DNA of 42,208 nt from an uncultured Clostridium sp. (GCA_930990555.1 CAKNPW010000015.1:1-42208); one strand, 5' to 3'. Shown: positions 19,001 to 27,941, counted from the stretch's first letter. Numbers and translations are program-made. The notes: a model not told the origin generated them from the sequence alone.

Positions 19001-19798
19001 TAAATCATATCTTCTTGCATCAAAGAATAATCCATTAAATAAGTTTTTAGCAGCATCAACTGTTGGAAGTTCTCCTGGTCTTAATTTTTTGTAGATTTCA
19101 ATTAATGCTTCATCTTGAGTTTTTATTGGGTCTTTTTCTAATGTTACTCTTAATTTTTCTTCATTTCCAAAGAAATCAAGTATTTGTTCATCTGTTGCTA
19201 AGCCTAAAGCTCTTAATAATGTTGTTACTGGAATTTTTCTAGTTCTGTCTACACGAGCATAAAAAACATCGTTACTGTCTGTTTCATATTCTATCCATGC
19301 CCCTCTTATTGGCATTACTGTTGATGTAAATAATTTTTTACCTGTTTTGTCATAAGTAAAGTCATAATAACATCCTGGTGAACGAACTAATTGGCTTACT
19401 ACAACTCTTTCTGCACCGTTTATAATAAATGTTCCACTATCTGTCATTAAAGGGAAATCTCCTAAATAGATTTCTTGTTCTTTAATTTCTCCTGTTTCAC
19501 GATTTATTAATCTTACTTTTACATGTAAACGTGTAGAATATGTAGCATCTCTTTCTTTAGCTTCTTCTAAAGAATATTTTGTTTTGTCCTCCATGTAGTA
19601 ATCAAAAAACTCTAGAACTAAATTTCCTGAATAGTCGATGATTGGTGAAATGTCTTTTAAGACTTCGCCTAAACCTTCCTCGACAAACCACTCGTAAGAA
19701 TCTCTTTGCACCTTAATTAAGTTAGGCATTTCTATAAAGTCTCCAACTTTTGCAAAGTCTTTTCTTGAGCTTTTTTCATGCTTAATTTCTTTTAACAA
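16073..19798 (-). CDS. rpoB: DNA-directed RNA polymerase beta subunit
   Basis: The 1241-aa beta subunit contains the standard core. The rifampicin region near residues 478-515 reads [16 protein letters not shown], then [13 protein letters not shown]; His and Ser at the classic resistance positions are wild type, and Thr replaces the first Asn of the usual NN pair. [19 protein letters not shown] and [12 protein letters not shown] are intact. The last 70 or so residues form a strongly acidic tail. The start codon is TTG at 19798, supported by AGAGGTGA 5 nt upstream. It is first in rpoBC, with its own consensus promoter and a roughly 300-nt leader. The usual rplJ-rplL neighbours are missing upstream, where a divergent wall-hydrolase gene lies instead. 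Confidence 0.98.
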   Translation of the reverse strand: MLKEIKHEKSSRKDFAKVGDFIEMPNLIKVQRDSYEWFVEEGLGEVLKDISPIIDYSGNLVLEFFDYYMEDKTKYSLEEAKERDATYSTRLHVKVRLINRETGEIKEQEIYLGDFPLMTDSGTFIINGAERVVVSQLVRSPGCYYDFTYDKTGKKLFTSTVMPIRGAWIEYETDSNDVFYARVDRTRKIPVTTLLRALGLATDEQILDFFGNEEKLRVTLEKDPIKTQDEALIEIYKKLRPGELPTVDAAKNLFNGLFFDARRYDLAKVGRHKYNKKLSLATRIEGKIAHTDIVNPETGEVFVEAGEVISKDIADEIQNSGINVVEVRVEDKPVKIIGNGTVNIHNFVTNVDISDLHFKEMVNYEVLKNILDNTEEKDLHHAIEQRYDELVPKHVTTEDILASVNYLLNLDHKLGEIDDIDHLGNRRIRCVGELLQNQFRIGLTRLERVVRERMTIQDLDVVTPQTLINTKPITSAIREFFGSSQLSQFMDQTNPLSELTHKRRISALGPGGLSRERAGFEVRDIHYTHYGRLCPIESPEGPNIGLISALSSFAQINEYGFIETPYRLVDPETHAVTDKVEYMSADVEDGNYIAEAEEPLNEDGTFVNKRVKVRYRNDIIEVDKEMVTGMDVSPKQLVSIGAAMIPFLEHDDAKRALMGANMQRQAVPLIMPEAPIVGTGMEYRAAKDSGILILAEDDGVIQKVTGDSITVKYNNGTTKTHKLSKFKRTNGGTCINQRPIVVAGEKVKKGDSIADGPATKNGEMALGRNVLVAFSTWEGYNYEDAILLNERLVKEDVFTSIHIEEYDCECRDTKLGPEEITRDIPNVGEDSLKDLDENGIIRIGAEIRPGDILVGKVTPKGETELTAEERLLRAIFGEKAREVRDTSLKVPHGEAGTIVDVKIFTRDNSDELGPGVNQIIRCYIATKRKISVGDKMAGRHGNKGTISRILPEEDMPFMPDGTPVDILLNPLGVPSRMNLGQVLEVHLGLAAKELGWNVATPVFDGATAEEIEELLVKSGNTPDGKTILYDGRTGDPFAEPITVGVMYMLKLHHLVDDKIHARSTGPYSLVTQQPLGGKAQFGGQRFGEMEVWALEAYGAAHTLQEMLTVKSDDVVGRVKTYEAIVKGENVPEPGIPETFKVLIKELQSLGLDIRLYTKDNKEIELKEDIDEGIDYNEAKKKEDLVINENEIESSYIEADDEQIDLNKEESDELFENDELLDDEGLYGDLAKDNLDNDNDLD

Positions 19799-20106
19799 CT
19801 AAATCACCTCTAAAACAAAATATAAGCAGTTTGAAAAAAATTGTATATGAACATTGAAAAGTCCCTCTTGTAACTAAAACTTTATAGTAATTTACGAATT
19901 CCTGCTTTATAAATTTTTCAATTAAAATATCGTTTTAGCCCAATTCCTCTTTCCAACTAATATAACCGTTTTTAGGCAACAAAAAGGTATGCTGGCAATT
20001 ACCTATTTTTTTATCTTTTGCCAACCTACCTTGTTTTTTAAAATTACTTTTTTCTAAATATTTTAATTATTTTTACCACCTTTTTAGCGTTTAAAATACC
20101 TTTTGT
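19799..20106 (-). other. Long rpoB 5' leader
   Basis: From the predicted start near 20100 to the TTG codon the leader is about 300 nt with no convincing gene. It contains an attenuator-like hairpin (separate entry) and an A/T-rich spacer. A 14-codon frame rich in Phe/Tyr (ATG at 19854, minus) with an AGGG upstream is visible, but I cannot support it as a leader peptide. Confidence 0.6.
19981..20030 (-). terminator. Attenuator-like hairpin in the rpoB leader
   Basis: On the minus strand GGTAGGTTGGCAA pairs with TTGCCAGCATACC (13 positions, one mismatch and one G-T wobble) around a 19-nt loop, followed directly by TTTTTG. It lies about 70 nt after the predicted start and 185 nt before the rpoB start codon, as expected for premature termination control of RNA polymerase synthesis. 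Confidence 0.55.
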
Positions 20107-20136
20107 ATCATAGCATAATTTACCATGTTTTGTCAA
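20107..20136 (-). promoter_or_regulatory. rpoBC promoter
   Basis: A perfect TTGACA (20131-20136), an 18-nt spacer and TATGAT (20107-20112) on the minus strand. This is among the strongest promoters in the window. Confidence 0.75.
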
Positions 20137-20206
20137 TAAATTATGGTGAATTTTTTAACAAAAAACATTGTAAAAACATAATATTCCATTTCTACCATAA
20201 TTTAAT

Positions 20207-20235
20207 TTGTAATTTTATATTTCATATGATATACT
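20207..20235 (+). promoter_or_regulatory. Promoter of the wall glucosaminidase gene
   Basis: TTGTAA (20207-20212), a 17-nt spacer and TATACT (20230-20235). Downstream in the leader are two inverted repeats, AATTGTGT/ACACAATT (20247-20281) and ATTGGC-ATA-GCCAAT (20285-20299), which could be operator or RNA elements. Confidence 0.55.
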
Positions 20236-20326
20236 ACAAAAAGTAAATTGTGTCGAATTTTTTAATTTTATTTACACAATTGCAATTGGCATAGCCAATA
20301 ATTTTATAATTTAAGGTGATAAAAAA

Positions 20327-21820
20327 ATGCAAGATAATAATACAAAAGATAATAACAACCAAAGAAATTTATCTGATGCTTTTGAGGAATTAAAAAGAGC
20401 TAGAAATAATAGCATGCAGGCAAAAAAAGTACCACCTAAAGAAGTACAAGAGACTAAGCAAGTAAATCAAAAAATATATAATGCTGCATCAAAAAATAAA
20501 AAAGAAAAACCTGGTAAATTTCCAAAAAGCAAGAAAGAAAAAAAAGTAAAAGTAGTAAAAATAAAACACGAACCAAAGCAAAAAAAACCTAAATTTAATG
20601 GCTCTTTTAGATATAAGTTTGATACTCTAAAAAGTAATAAAAGAAAATTTAAACAATTTATTATTTTATCTGCTATTTATTTAGTAATTATAATTGCTTT
20701 AATATTATTTCTTGTTTCATATATTTCTAATAAGAATAAGACAGAAAATCCTTATGGTGACTTTAGTACTTATGAAAAAAATACAAATCCGTTTAATATT
20801 AGTCAAATTCTTATAGACAATACAAATACATCTAAAACAAAAGAAAAAACATACAGAGACAAGGAAATTCCTTATTCTACAAAATATATAGAAAATAATT
20901 CTTTACCTAGGGATGAAAAGGTTGTTAAACAGGCTGGTGTTCCTGGTCTAGAACGTGTTAATATTATTAGAACATATGAAGGCAACGATTTAATTGATGA
21001 GTCTACATCTAGTATAGATATTTTACAAGTTCCTGTAGAAGAAATCGTTGAAGTTGGTACTTCAGATTTCTTAGTAAATTATAATGTACATTTAGGGGAT
21101 ACAATGTATGTTATTTCTACAGTTTCTTTAATGGATGCAATTAACAATGGTTCAGAAATATGTAAGATAACAAGATATATGGATGTTATTTTGTTGGAGG
21201 TTATTGGTGACTGGTGTAAAATTTCTTTTGATGGTCAAGAAGGATATGTTCCAGCGTCTTCATTAACGTCACAATCTACAACTCCAGGAATAGTTTCACA
21301 AAACAAGGTACAAAGAATTGTATCTAAGTTAAACTTTAATATGGCATTAAATGTTAAGAGTGGTTTATCTGTAGATGATTATAAACGTATATTAGCTAAT
21401 GAGCCAAGAGATGTAAATAAAGTAATATATAGCAATGCTGAAGCATTTTATAATGCAGAACAGAAATATAATGTTAATGGACTTTTATTAGTAGCAATGG
21501 CAATTCACGAAAGCGGTTGGGGGACATCTGCAATATCTTTAGATAAGAGGAACTTATTTGGTTATGGTGCATATGATAATGATGCTTATAATTCAGCTTA
21601 TACATTTGAAACTTATGCAGAAGGTATAGAATTTGTAGCCAAAATACTTGCTAAAGCATATTTAAATCCTGCTGGAATGACAATGTCAGATGGTGATACA
21701 ACAACAGGAAGATACTATTCTAGCCCAACACTTACAGGAATTAATACTAGATATTCTACAGACCCTAACTGGTGTACAAAAGTGTTCTCATACATGACAT
21801 ATTTTTATGATAAATTATAG
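20327..21820 (+). CDS. Membrane-anchored G5-SH3b-glucosaminidase (wall hydrolase)
   Basis: The 497-aa protein has a Lys-rich cytoplasmic N-terminus (1-110), one membrane helix (about 111-133), a G5 domain (about 180-246, GVPGLER through EEIVEVGT), an SH3b domain (about 250-316) and a C-terminal glucosaminidase domain (about 370-497) of the Pfam PF01832/GH73 type. The predicted catalytic Glu395 lies in AIHESGWGTS. Such enzymes cleave the GlcNAc-beta-1,4-MurNAc bond in peptidoglycan. The topology places the hydrolase outside, tethered by the single helix rather than released by a signal peptide. The ATG is set by AAGGTGA 7 nt upstream. It is divergent from rpoBC and has its own promoter. Probable role: cell growth or daughter-cell separation. 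Confidence 0.88.
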   Translation: MQDNNTKDNNNQRNLSDAFEELKRARNNSMQAKKVPPKEVQETKQVNQKIYNAASKNKKEKPGKFPKSKKEKKVKVVKIKHEPKQKKPKFNGSFRYKFDTLKSNKRKFKQFIILSAIYLVIIIALILFLVSYISNKNKTENPYGDFSTYEKNTNPFNISQILIDNTNTSKTKEKTYRDKEIPYSTKYIENNSLPRDEKVVKQAGVPGLERVNIIRTYEGNDLIDESTSSIDILQVPVEEIVEVGTSDFLVNYNVHLGDTMYVISTVSLMDAINNGSEICKITRYMDVILLEVIGDWCKISFDGQEGYVPASSLTSQSTTPGIVSQNKVQRIVSKLNFNMALNVKSGLSVDDYKRILANEPRDVNKVIYSNAEAFYNAEQKYNVNGLLLVAMAIHESGWGTSAISLDKRNLFGYGAYDNDAYNSAYTFETYAEGIEFVAKILAKAYLNPAGMTMSDGDTTTGRYYSSPTLTGINTRYSTDPNWCTKVFSYMTYFYDKL

Positions 21821-21888
21821 GATTTTGGGGCATTTTTTCCTTCCCCTTCCTTATATTTTCTATGTACTGCAATATAATAAAATACAAA

Positions 21889-21920
21889 TAGGGATTTAAA
21901 AGACCGTCCCTAAATCCCTA
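21889..21920. repeat. REP-like palindrome B in a 5' leader
   Basis: TAGGGATTTA (21889-21898) and TAAATCCCTA (21911-21920) are perfect 10-bp arms around AAAGACCGTCCC; the 30-bp core is 21890-21919. The repeat ends where the AAAGGAG ribosome binding site of the gene at 21935 begins. Confidence 0.75.
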
Positions 21921-21934
21921 TAAAGGAGATTCAA

Positions 21935-22765
21935 ATGAAGAAATTATTAAAAAAGAAAGACTTAATTATTTTATTAGTATTAATCATTATATTAATAAGT
22001 TTAATCCCTTTCTATATCTTAAAAATTAGAGATATTATTTATAATAATAAATTTGCGACTTATTCGTATGAAACTTATACCAACTATATTAACCCTATTT
22101 TTTCTATAGAAAAAATAGTATATTATAGTAACGCATTCGTAACAGATAATAGTTCAGATGATAATTTTCAAAATATAAATATTGGCCAATATACCGATAT
22201 AGCTATATATATTAATAATACAAATGCTTCTGACGAATTAACTAACGAAAATACTATCTCTGAATTGTATATAGATAATATAAAAGTTACGAGTGATTCT
22301 GAAAAAGGCTCTCGTATGCTTTGTTACAAAAATCCATATTACTTTGCAACATATAAAGGATTACAAGAACCAGAAAATGGTAGAATAGATTTTAATATTA
22401 TATCTACTAACAAAGATAATAAAGAAAGTGCATATAATAGCCCTGCTTTTTATCAAGATTGTTCTAACCCAATATCTTTAGGCTATATAAATAAAGATAT
22501 TGTAACAAACTTCGAAATTGCAAACACAGATACTCTTTCTTTAAATGGTACTTTATTACAAAAAGCAAATATTACGTTAGAAGATTTAACTTTTAATATG
22601 AGTTTTACTATACATATAAAGAATAATAAGGGTGAAGAGTTTATTTGTAATATAGATAGGCCTGTTTTAAGTGATGAATCTAGCTCACAACTTTTTAACG
22701 GATACATCGCTACACAATATTCACCAGAAGAAGGAACATCTCAATTTATAAAAGTTTCCGATTAA
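21935..22765 (+). CDS. Unknown membrane-anchored extracellular protein
   Basis: I do not recognise this 276-aa protein. It has a Lys-rich start, one strong hydrophobic segment (about residues 10-30) that is either a signal anchor or an uncleaved signal peptide, and a roughly 240-residue Asn/Ser/Thr-rich, beta-type exterior domain with three Cys residues (in RMLCYK, YQDCSN and EFICNI). The start is supported by AAAGGAGA 5 nt upstream. It lies between a wall hydrolase and a flippase, which suggests an envelope function, but no enzyme motif is visible. A terminator-like hairpin follows 20 nt after its stop. Confidence 0.75.
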   Translation: MKKLLKKKDLIILLVLIIILISLIPFYILKIRDIIYNNKFATYSYETYTNYINPIFSIEKIVYYSNAFVTDNSSDDNFQNINIGQYTDIAIYINNTNASDELTNENTISELYIDNIKVTSDSEKGSRMLCYKNPYYFATYKGLQEPENGRIDFNIISTNKDNKESAYNSPAFYQDCSNPISLGYINKDIVTNFEIANTDTLSLNGTLLQKANITLEDLTFNMSFTIHIKNNKGEEFICNIDRPVLSDESSSQLFNGYIATQYSPEEGTSQFIKVSD

Positions 22766-22784
22766 TTTTTAAATGTATAATTTG

Positions 22785-22820
22785 CACCTATTCATGAATA
22801 TAAATGAATAGGTGATTTTT
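22785..22820 (+). terminator. Terminator hairpin that contains the flippase RBS
   Basis: CACCTATTCAT (22785-22795) pairs perfectly with ATGAATAGGTG (22804-22814), followed by ATTTTTTTT. It ends the upstream gene, and its 3' arm carries AGGTGA, the only plausible RBS of the flippase gene that starts at TTG 22821. Confidence 0.75.
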
Positions 22821-24347
22821 TTGAGAAAATTAAAATTATTTCTTATAAATGGATTAGTTTTAACAGTAATATCTATCTTCTTACAGCTAATTGGTGTGTC
22901 TTTTGGAGTATATATTTCTAATAAAATTGGAGATGAAGCAGTTGGATTGTACCAATTATTAATGTCTACATATTCTTTTGGAATCACTCTTGCTCTTTCT
23001 GGAATTAATCTTGCCTGTGTTAGAATCGTCTCTGAGGAACTAGCAACAAATTCTTTTGATAACATAAAAGTTGTAATAAAAAAATGTTTGATTTACAGTT
23101 TATTATTTGGTACTTTAACATTTTTTATATTCTGTACTTTTTCAGGTATGATTTCTACATATATATTACATGAAAAAATCTCTCCTTCAACAATATGTAT
23201 AATGGCTATTTCTTTTCCTTTTGCATCTATATGTTCTTGTTTAAATGGATATTTTTCTGCTGTTAGACATGTAGTAAAAAGTGCTATTATACAAATATTA
23301 GAACAATTATTTAAGATTTTATTAGTTAGTTATATGTTAAATATATTGTTTGATTCTTCTATTAATTCTGCTTGCAGTTTAATTGTGCTTGGCAGTTCTA
23401 TTGCTGAGGGAATTACATGTATCTTAATGTTTATTACTTATATTAAAGATAGAAAAAAGTTGTGCCTTCAAAATACTAGCAGGACTAGTATAAAAAATAC
23501 AAAAAATGGAATAGTTTCGAGAATTTTTAAAATTTCTCTTCCTATCTCTTCTGCTACATATATAAAATCTGGCCTTGCAACATTAAAACAAGTAGTTATA
23601 CCATTAAAATTAGAAGCTTTTGGTTTAAGTTGTAGTGAAGCTCTTTCTAAATATGGTATGATTAATGGCATGGTTTTTCCTATAATACTATTCCCCAGTA
23701 CATTTTTAAGTTCCTTTAGTGGCTTACTAATTCCTGAATTTTCTTCTTTTAATGTTAGGGGCGAAAACAATGTTATACAAGATTCGATATATAAAATACT
23801 AAAATATACAATGATTTTTTCTTTTTTTATTATTGGTATATTTATGTGTTTTTCCAAAGAATTAAGTATATTAATTTATAATAATGATGAAATTGCTAAA
23901 TATATAAAAATACTAGCTCCTGTAATTATTTTTATGTATTTAGATAGTATTGTTGATGGAATATTAAAAGGTCTTGATAAACAAGTTAGTGTAATGATTA
24001 TAAATATTATAGATTTAATAAGTAGTATATTATTAATATCTTTTCTACTACCTATTTATGGAACTTTTGGTTATTTAATCGTTATTTTTATAAGTGAGAT
24101 TTTAAATTGTATTTTAAGTATATGGGTTTTAATTAGCACAACTAAAATAAAATTTAAATTTAAATTATGGATATTAAAACCCACTATTATTTTGCTTATA
24201 AGTATTGCTATTACTAATTTCCTAAAAATTAATGCAATTGCTGTTTTCCATTTAATAGTTAATATATTAATTTACAGCATTGCTTATATTGTATTTAGTT
24301 TCATTTTTAATGTTATCTCCAAAGCTGAAATTAAGAATTTCCTATAA
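22821..24347 (+). CDS. SpoVB-like polysaccharide/lipid-linked oligosaccharide flippase
   Basis: The 508-aa protein is an integral membrane protein with roughly 12-14 hydrophobic helices and the N-terminal pattern of the MATE-like MOP flippase superfamily (GVSFGVYISNKIGDEAVGLY, then QLL). The closest groups are the stage V sporulation protein B / PST families, which move lipid-linked wall or surface-polymer precursors across the membrane. The length is typical (about 500-540). The start codon is TTG at 22821 because AGGTGA lies 5 nt upstream; a GTG at 22812 falls inside that site. The RBS is in the arm of a terminator hairpin, so expression is probably low or conditional. It follows two envelope-type genes. 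The substrate cannot be told from sequence. Confidence 0.85.
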   Translation: MRKLKLFLINGLVLTVISIFLQLIGVSFGVYISNKIGDEAVGLYQLLMSTYSFGITLALSGINLACVRIVSEELATNSFDNIKVVIKKCLIYSLLFGTLTFFIFCTFSGMISTYILHEKISPSTICIMAISFPFASICSCLNGYFSAVRHVVKSAIIQILEQLFKILLVSYMLNILFDSSINSACSLIVLGSSIAEGITCILMFITYIKDRKKLCLQNTSRTSIKNTKNGIVSRIFKISLPISSATYIKSGLATLKQVVIPLKLEAFGLSCSEALSKYGMINGMVFPIILFPSTFLSSFSGLLIPEFSSFNVRGENNVIQDSIYKILKYTMIFSFFIIGIFMCFSKELSILIYNNDEIAKYIKILAPVIIFMYLDSIVDGILKGLDKQVSVMIINIIDLISSILLISFLLPIYGTFGYLIVIFISEILNCILSIWVLISTTKIKFKFKLWILKPTIILLISIAITNFLKINAIAVFHLIVNILIYSIAYIVFSFIFNVISKAEIKNFL

Positions 24348-24370
24348 CCAAATATTTCTTTGAAGTTATC

Positions 24371-24412
24371 GCGAAATATATGCCACTCGATTTTGCTCGG
24401 GCGTATATAGGT
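24371..24412. other. Orphan GC-richer hairpin between convergent genes
   Basis: An imperfect long palindrome joins GTTATC...ATATATGCC on the left with GGCGTATAT...GGTAAC on the right, in the gap between the flippase and the small unknown gene. It is richer in G+C than its surroundings, has no T-tract, and is unlike the REP repeat. Confidence 0.4.
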
Positions 24413-24451
24413 AACCTAACTGTTATATACGTAAAAATCTGACAATTTTTC

Positions 24452-24889
24452 CTACACAATAAGGACTAATAGTTCATCTTGAGTTATTAGTTCTTTTTTT
24501 AATAGCTCTTCTGTAAATATATAGTGTAATTTTATATTTATATATTTTTCTTTATTAGATATTTCCATTATGTCATGATGTTCTTCTTCATTATATGATT
24601 TCATGTCTATTTTATCGAATAAACTGATATTTTTTTCCTCTTTATTTAGTATACAAAAATATGCCCAATATTTATATCCTAAATTATTAGTTTCTTTCTT
24701 ATTGCAAATAGTAAGAATAATTATATTTTTATCAGCAGTAAGTTTTATTCCATTAAAAACTTTGTTATTTTCTATTAATTCAATATTCTTTAAAGTCTCT
24801 ATATTTTTTCCTAATTTTTCATTTATAAAATTAATTGTTTCTTTTGTATTGTTTTCCATATAATTTTTTAAAGCTAGTAATTTATTCAC
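24452..24889 (-). CDS. Small unknown protein, 145 aa
   Basis: No recognised family. The protein is soluble, Lys/Glu/Asn-rich, with an alternating pattern (for example NIIILTICNK and YWAYFCILNK) suggesting an alpha/beta fold. The start is GTG at 24889, with AAAGGAG 11 nt upstream; an internal ATG ten codons on is an alternative. A promoter-like TTGTAA, 17 nt, TTTAAT lies at 24927-24955. Its 3' end encodes, on the opposite strand, the terminator of the convergent flippase gene. Confidence 0.65.
   Translation of the reverse strand: MNKLLALKNYMENNTKETINFINEKLGKNIETLKNIELIENNKVFNGIKLTADKNIIILTICNKKETNNLGYKYWAYFCILNKEEKNISLFDKIDMKSYNEEEHHDIMEISNKEKYINIKLHYIFTEELLKKELITQDELLVLIV
24462..24500 (+). 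terminator. Flippase terminator embedded in the convergent gene
   Basis: AGGACTAATA (24462-24471) pairs with TATTAGTTCT (24485-24494), one mismatch, and runs into a tract of seven T. It lies within the last codons of the opposing 145-aa gene. Confidence 0.6.
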
Positions 24890-24926
24890 AATTAATTAAT
24901 CTCCTTTCCAGAGTTTTTATGTTAAT

Positions 24927-24955
24927 ATTAAAACATATTTAATAAATTTTTACAA
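24927..24955 (-). promoter_or_regulatory. Putative promoter of the 145-aa gene
   Basis: Minus-strand TTGTAA (24950-24955), a 17-nt spacer and TTTAAT (24927-24932), giving a leader of about 35 nt. Confidence 0.45.
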
Positions 24956-25001
24956 GAATAATTTATCGATATTATTCGTCATCTTTCGACAATATTTCTC
25001 G

Positions 25002-26132
25002 TTATCTTTTCCCTAAGGTTAAATTTACCGTATTAGTTTCGTTCCCTCTTCTATACTCAATTTTTATAATGTCTCCTGGATTCTTAGTGTAAATATATTC
25101 TTTAATATCATTCATAGTATATATTAATTTATCATCTATCTTTAATATTATATCACCTTTTACTAACCCACAATTAGCTGCTGGACTATTTAAGCTTACT
25201 TGTTCTATATATACTCCACTATCTAATTTTAAAGTTTTATCTATATAGTCAATAATGTTTTTATCGTATCCAGAAACACCTATAGAAGGTTCTTCAAAAT
25301 TACCAGTAGTACTATATTTTTCAATTATCGGTTTAACTACATTTATAGGTACAGCAAAACCAATTCCTTCTGCTGTATCTATTTTTAGTGAATTTATACC
25401 AATAACTTCTCCATTTATATTTATTAATGGTCCTCCACTATTTCCTGGGTTTATTGTAGCATCTGTTTGAATTAAGTCTGTCATTAAAACTTCTTCACCA
25501 TTTTCTGTAAATTTTAATGTCCTAGATTTTGCACTAATTATACCTGAAGTTACAGTTCTTTCGAATTCATAACCAATAGGATTACCAATTGCATAAACAG
25601 TTTGACCTGCTTTTACACTAGTTGAATCTCCTAATTTTACTGCTTTTAATCCCCCCAAGTTTATTTTTACTATACTTAAATCTAGTGTCGCATCTGCCCA
25701 AACTACCTTTGCATCATAAGTATTTCCATTCTCTAATGTTACATAACAACTACTATATTTATCTCCAGAAACATGTTTATTAGTTATTATATATCCGTTT
25801 GAAGATGCAATAATTCCTGTTCCCAAGCCTAATTTTTCTATACCATCTTCTGCAAATATTGAACTTCCAATTTCTTTTATCTTAGAAATTCCAACAACAC
25901 TGTGATTAACTTCTTCTATTATATCCTCTATAGTAGTATCTTGATTCACTACATTTTGTACAGTTTGACTTGTCCTTTCTACTTTTATATCTTCATTTAT
26001 TTTTTCTACATCTGTTCTAAGATATAGTCTAAGAAGTGACACTACTAGAATTAATGCTATTAAAACTATAAATATTGTAAAAATTTTTTTTCCTATGTTC
26101 TTCTTTCTTTTTATCCTTCTATATTTTTGCAT
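25002..26132 (-). CDS. HtrA/DegP-like membrane-anchored serine protease
   Basis: The 376-aa protein has an N-terminal membrane anchor (about 17-38), a trypsin-like S1C protease domain with catalytic His120 (IITNKHVSG), Asp151 (DATLDLSIVK) and Ser232 (NPGNSGGPL), and one C-terminal PDZ domain (about 280-376). These enzymes degrade or refold misfolded exported proteins. The ATG at 26132 follows AAGGAGG by 6 nt. It lies 66 nt downstream of the acyl-CoA ligase gene in the same direction, with a small GGAAAACAT/ATGTTTTCC hairpin (26147-26177) and no terminator between them, so cotranscription is plausible. All catalytic residues are present. Confidence 0.92.
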   Translation of the reverse strand: MQKYRRIKRKKNIGKKIFTIFIVLIALILVVSLLRLYLRTDVEKINEDIKVERTSQTVQNVVNQDTTIEDIIEEVNHSVVGISKIKEIGSSIFAEDGIEKLGLGTGIIASSNGYIITNKHVSGDKYSSCYVTLENGNTYDAKVVWADATLDLSIVKINLGGLKAVKLGDSTSVKAGQTVYAIGNPIGYEFERTVTSGIISAKSRTLKFTENGEEVLMTDLIQTDATINPGNSGGPLININGEVIGINSLKIDTAEGIGFAVPINVVKPIIEKYSTTGNFEEPSIGVSGYDKNIIDYIDKTLKLDSGVYIEQVSLNSPAANCGLVKGDIILKIDDKLIYTMNDIKEYIYTKNPGDIIKIEYRRGNETNTVNLTLGKR

Positions 26133-26198
26133 AAAAAACCTCCTTGGGAAAACATTTCCTATAATTTTATGTTTTCCAAAAGGAAATTTTTAATACAC

Positions 26199-27909
26199 TT
26201 ATTTAATTTTTTCTAATTTATTAATTTCTTGATACCTTTTTACTTTGTGGGTTGTTGTTTTATCTAAAGGTTCAGTTGTAATAATTATTTCTTTAATATG
26301 TTTATATGTTGGTAATGTTTTATTTATTTCTTTTACTTGTTCCCAGATTAGTTTTTTATATTGTTCCTCTGGTTTATCACCTAATTCTTTTACAATTAAA
26401 TCTTTATTATATACAATTTTAGCACAAAGTAAAGTATCTGTAATGTTCCTTTCTCTAGCATAAACTAAACTTTCATCTATAAAATTGATTTTATTTATTA
26501 AAAATTCTAATTCTTGAGGATATATATTTTTTCCATTTCTAAGTACAATAATGTCATTTTTTCTGCCTGTTACATATACAAAACCATCTTTGTCTACGTA
26601 ACCATAATCCCCTGTATAAAACCACCCTTTCTTTAACACTTTTTTAGTGGCTTCTTTGTTTGCATAATATCCAAGCATTACACTTGGTCCCTTTACAGCA
26701 ATCTCTCCTACACCTTCATTATCTTTACCTACTATTTTTACTTCTAAATTACATAAAGGTCTCCCTACAGAACCTGGTCTTTTTCTTTCATCACTTTCTG
26801 CAGTTATAACTGGAGAGGTTTCTGTTAATCCATATCCTTGTATTAATTCTATTCCTAGTGCATTATATCCTTCTATTGTTTCCTTATTCATTGGAGCTGC
26901 TCCGTATAATACAACTCTTAAATACTCGTCAAATTGTTTTAAAACTGCTTTAAATAAGAATTTTCTTGCATCTATATGGTGGTTTAATAAAAAGTTAGAC
27001 AAACTTTTAAGCTTATTTATTAATTTTTCTTTTCCACTATCATCAATTCCCTTTTGAATCTTTTTGTACATTGTTTCTAATACTAATGGAACTGCAACAA
27101 ATACACTAACTTGAAACTCTTTTAAATTATCTGCTATATGTCTTAGTCCTTCGCAAAATGCAATTGTAGCACCACTATAAGTTCCATATAAAAATGTTAT
27201 TGTACATTCAAAAGTATGATGTATTGGTAAAAAAGAAAGTAATGTATCTGTTTTGTATAATTTAACATGTTTTGCAATTGCACTTATATTTGAACAAATA
27301 TTGTTTTGTGATAACATTACAGCTTTAGGTTCATTTGTAGTACCTGATGTAAAAAGCATTATATACATTTCTTTATTATCTATAGTTACTTTACCATATT
27401 TTCGTTTATTCGACTTTAATATCTTTTTACCTTTTTTTATAATATCTTCAAATTTTATAATATCTTTTTCTGAATTTTCATCTATACAAATCTTATGTTT
27501 TATTTGTACACCATCATTCATCGCATTTGATATAGCATTATTATATTTTTTCTCGTATATAACTACATCTACTTCGCTTCTTTTTAAGAGTTTTTCAATT
27601 TCTATGTCTGTTAATGCTTTATCTAAAGGAACTATTATTTTTCCTGCTGTTTCTGTTCCTAAATATGTAACACACCATTCATAACTGTTATTTCCTATAA
27701 CGGCAATTCTTTTTGCATTTATAGATATAAGTGCTTCTGCCATTGCTTTAATATCTTCTGCAAATTTTTTATATGTTATTTCTTTTACTTCCCCGAGCCT
27801 GTTTATATTTAAATGCAACTTTATCTCCAAATTTTTCGTATCTTTTTACTAGTTCTCTAAAATTTTTTATTGGTTTTCTTTCTATGTCATCTACTAATTG
27901 TTTTTTCAT
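26199..27909 (-). CDS. Long-chain acyl-CoA ligase (FadD-like), frameshifted near its N-terminus
   Basis: The main frame has AMP-binding motifs: MLFTSGTTNEPKA (P-loop), the HHTFE region, GYGLTETSP, YTGDYG, GRKNDIIVLRNGKN and a C-terminal KTTTHKVKRY with the adenylation Lys. It activates a carboxylate (probably a fatty acid) as acyl-AMP and then acyl-CoA. The normal first 35 or so residues, MKKQLVDDIERKPIKNF through GDKVAFKYK, are encoded from ATG 27909, behind a GGGGGG RBS, in a different frame. That frame stops soon after, and the family sequence resumes one base over (GEVKEITYKKF). The likely site is the run of four G at 27791-27794. Removing one base restores a typical enzyme. It could be a sequencing error, a phase-variable tract or a real mutation; initiation at the internal TTG 27830 is unlikely to give a normal enzyme. 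The gene diverges from the NRPS gene, whose condensation domain would need acyl-CoA. Confidence 0.85.
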
Positions 27910-27941
27910 AGATATCCCCCCAATTTTCTTAGGATGACTTT

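Noticed and set aside
19811..19854. A 14-codon Phe/Tyr-rich leader peptide before rpoB (ATG at 19854, minus)
   Set aside because: The AGGG element is weak, the frame is short enough to arise by chance, and it does not overlap the attenuator hairpin.
27253..27684. A 143-codon plus-strand frame inside the acyl-CoA ligase
   Set aside because: It is a shadow of a clearly conserved AMP-binding enzyme with no RBS of its own.
27830..27909. A separate short gene encoding MKKQLVDDIERKPIKNF
   Set aside because: Its sequence is the expected N-terminus of the adjacent ligase, so it is one frameshifted gene, not two.
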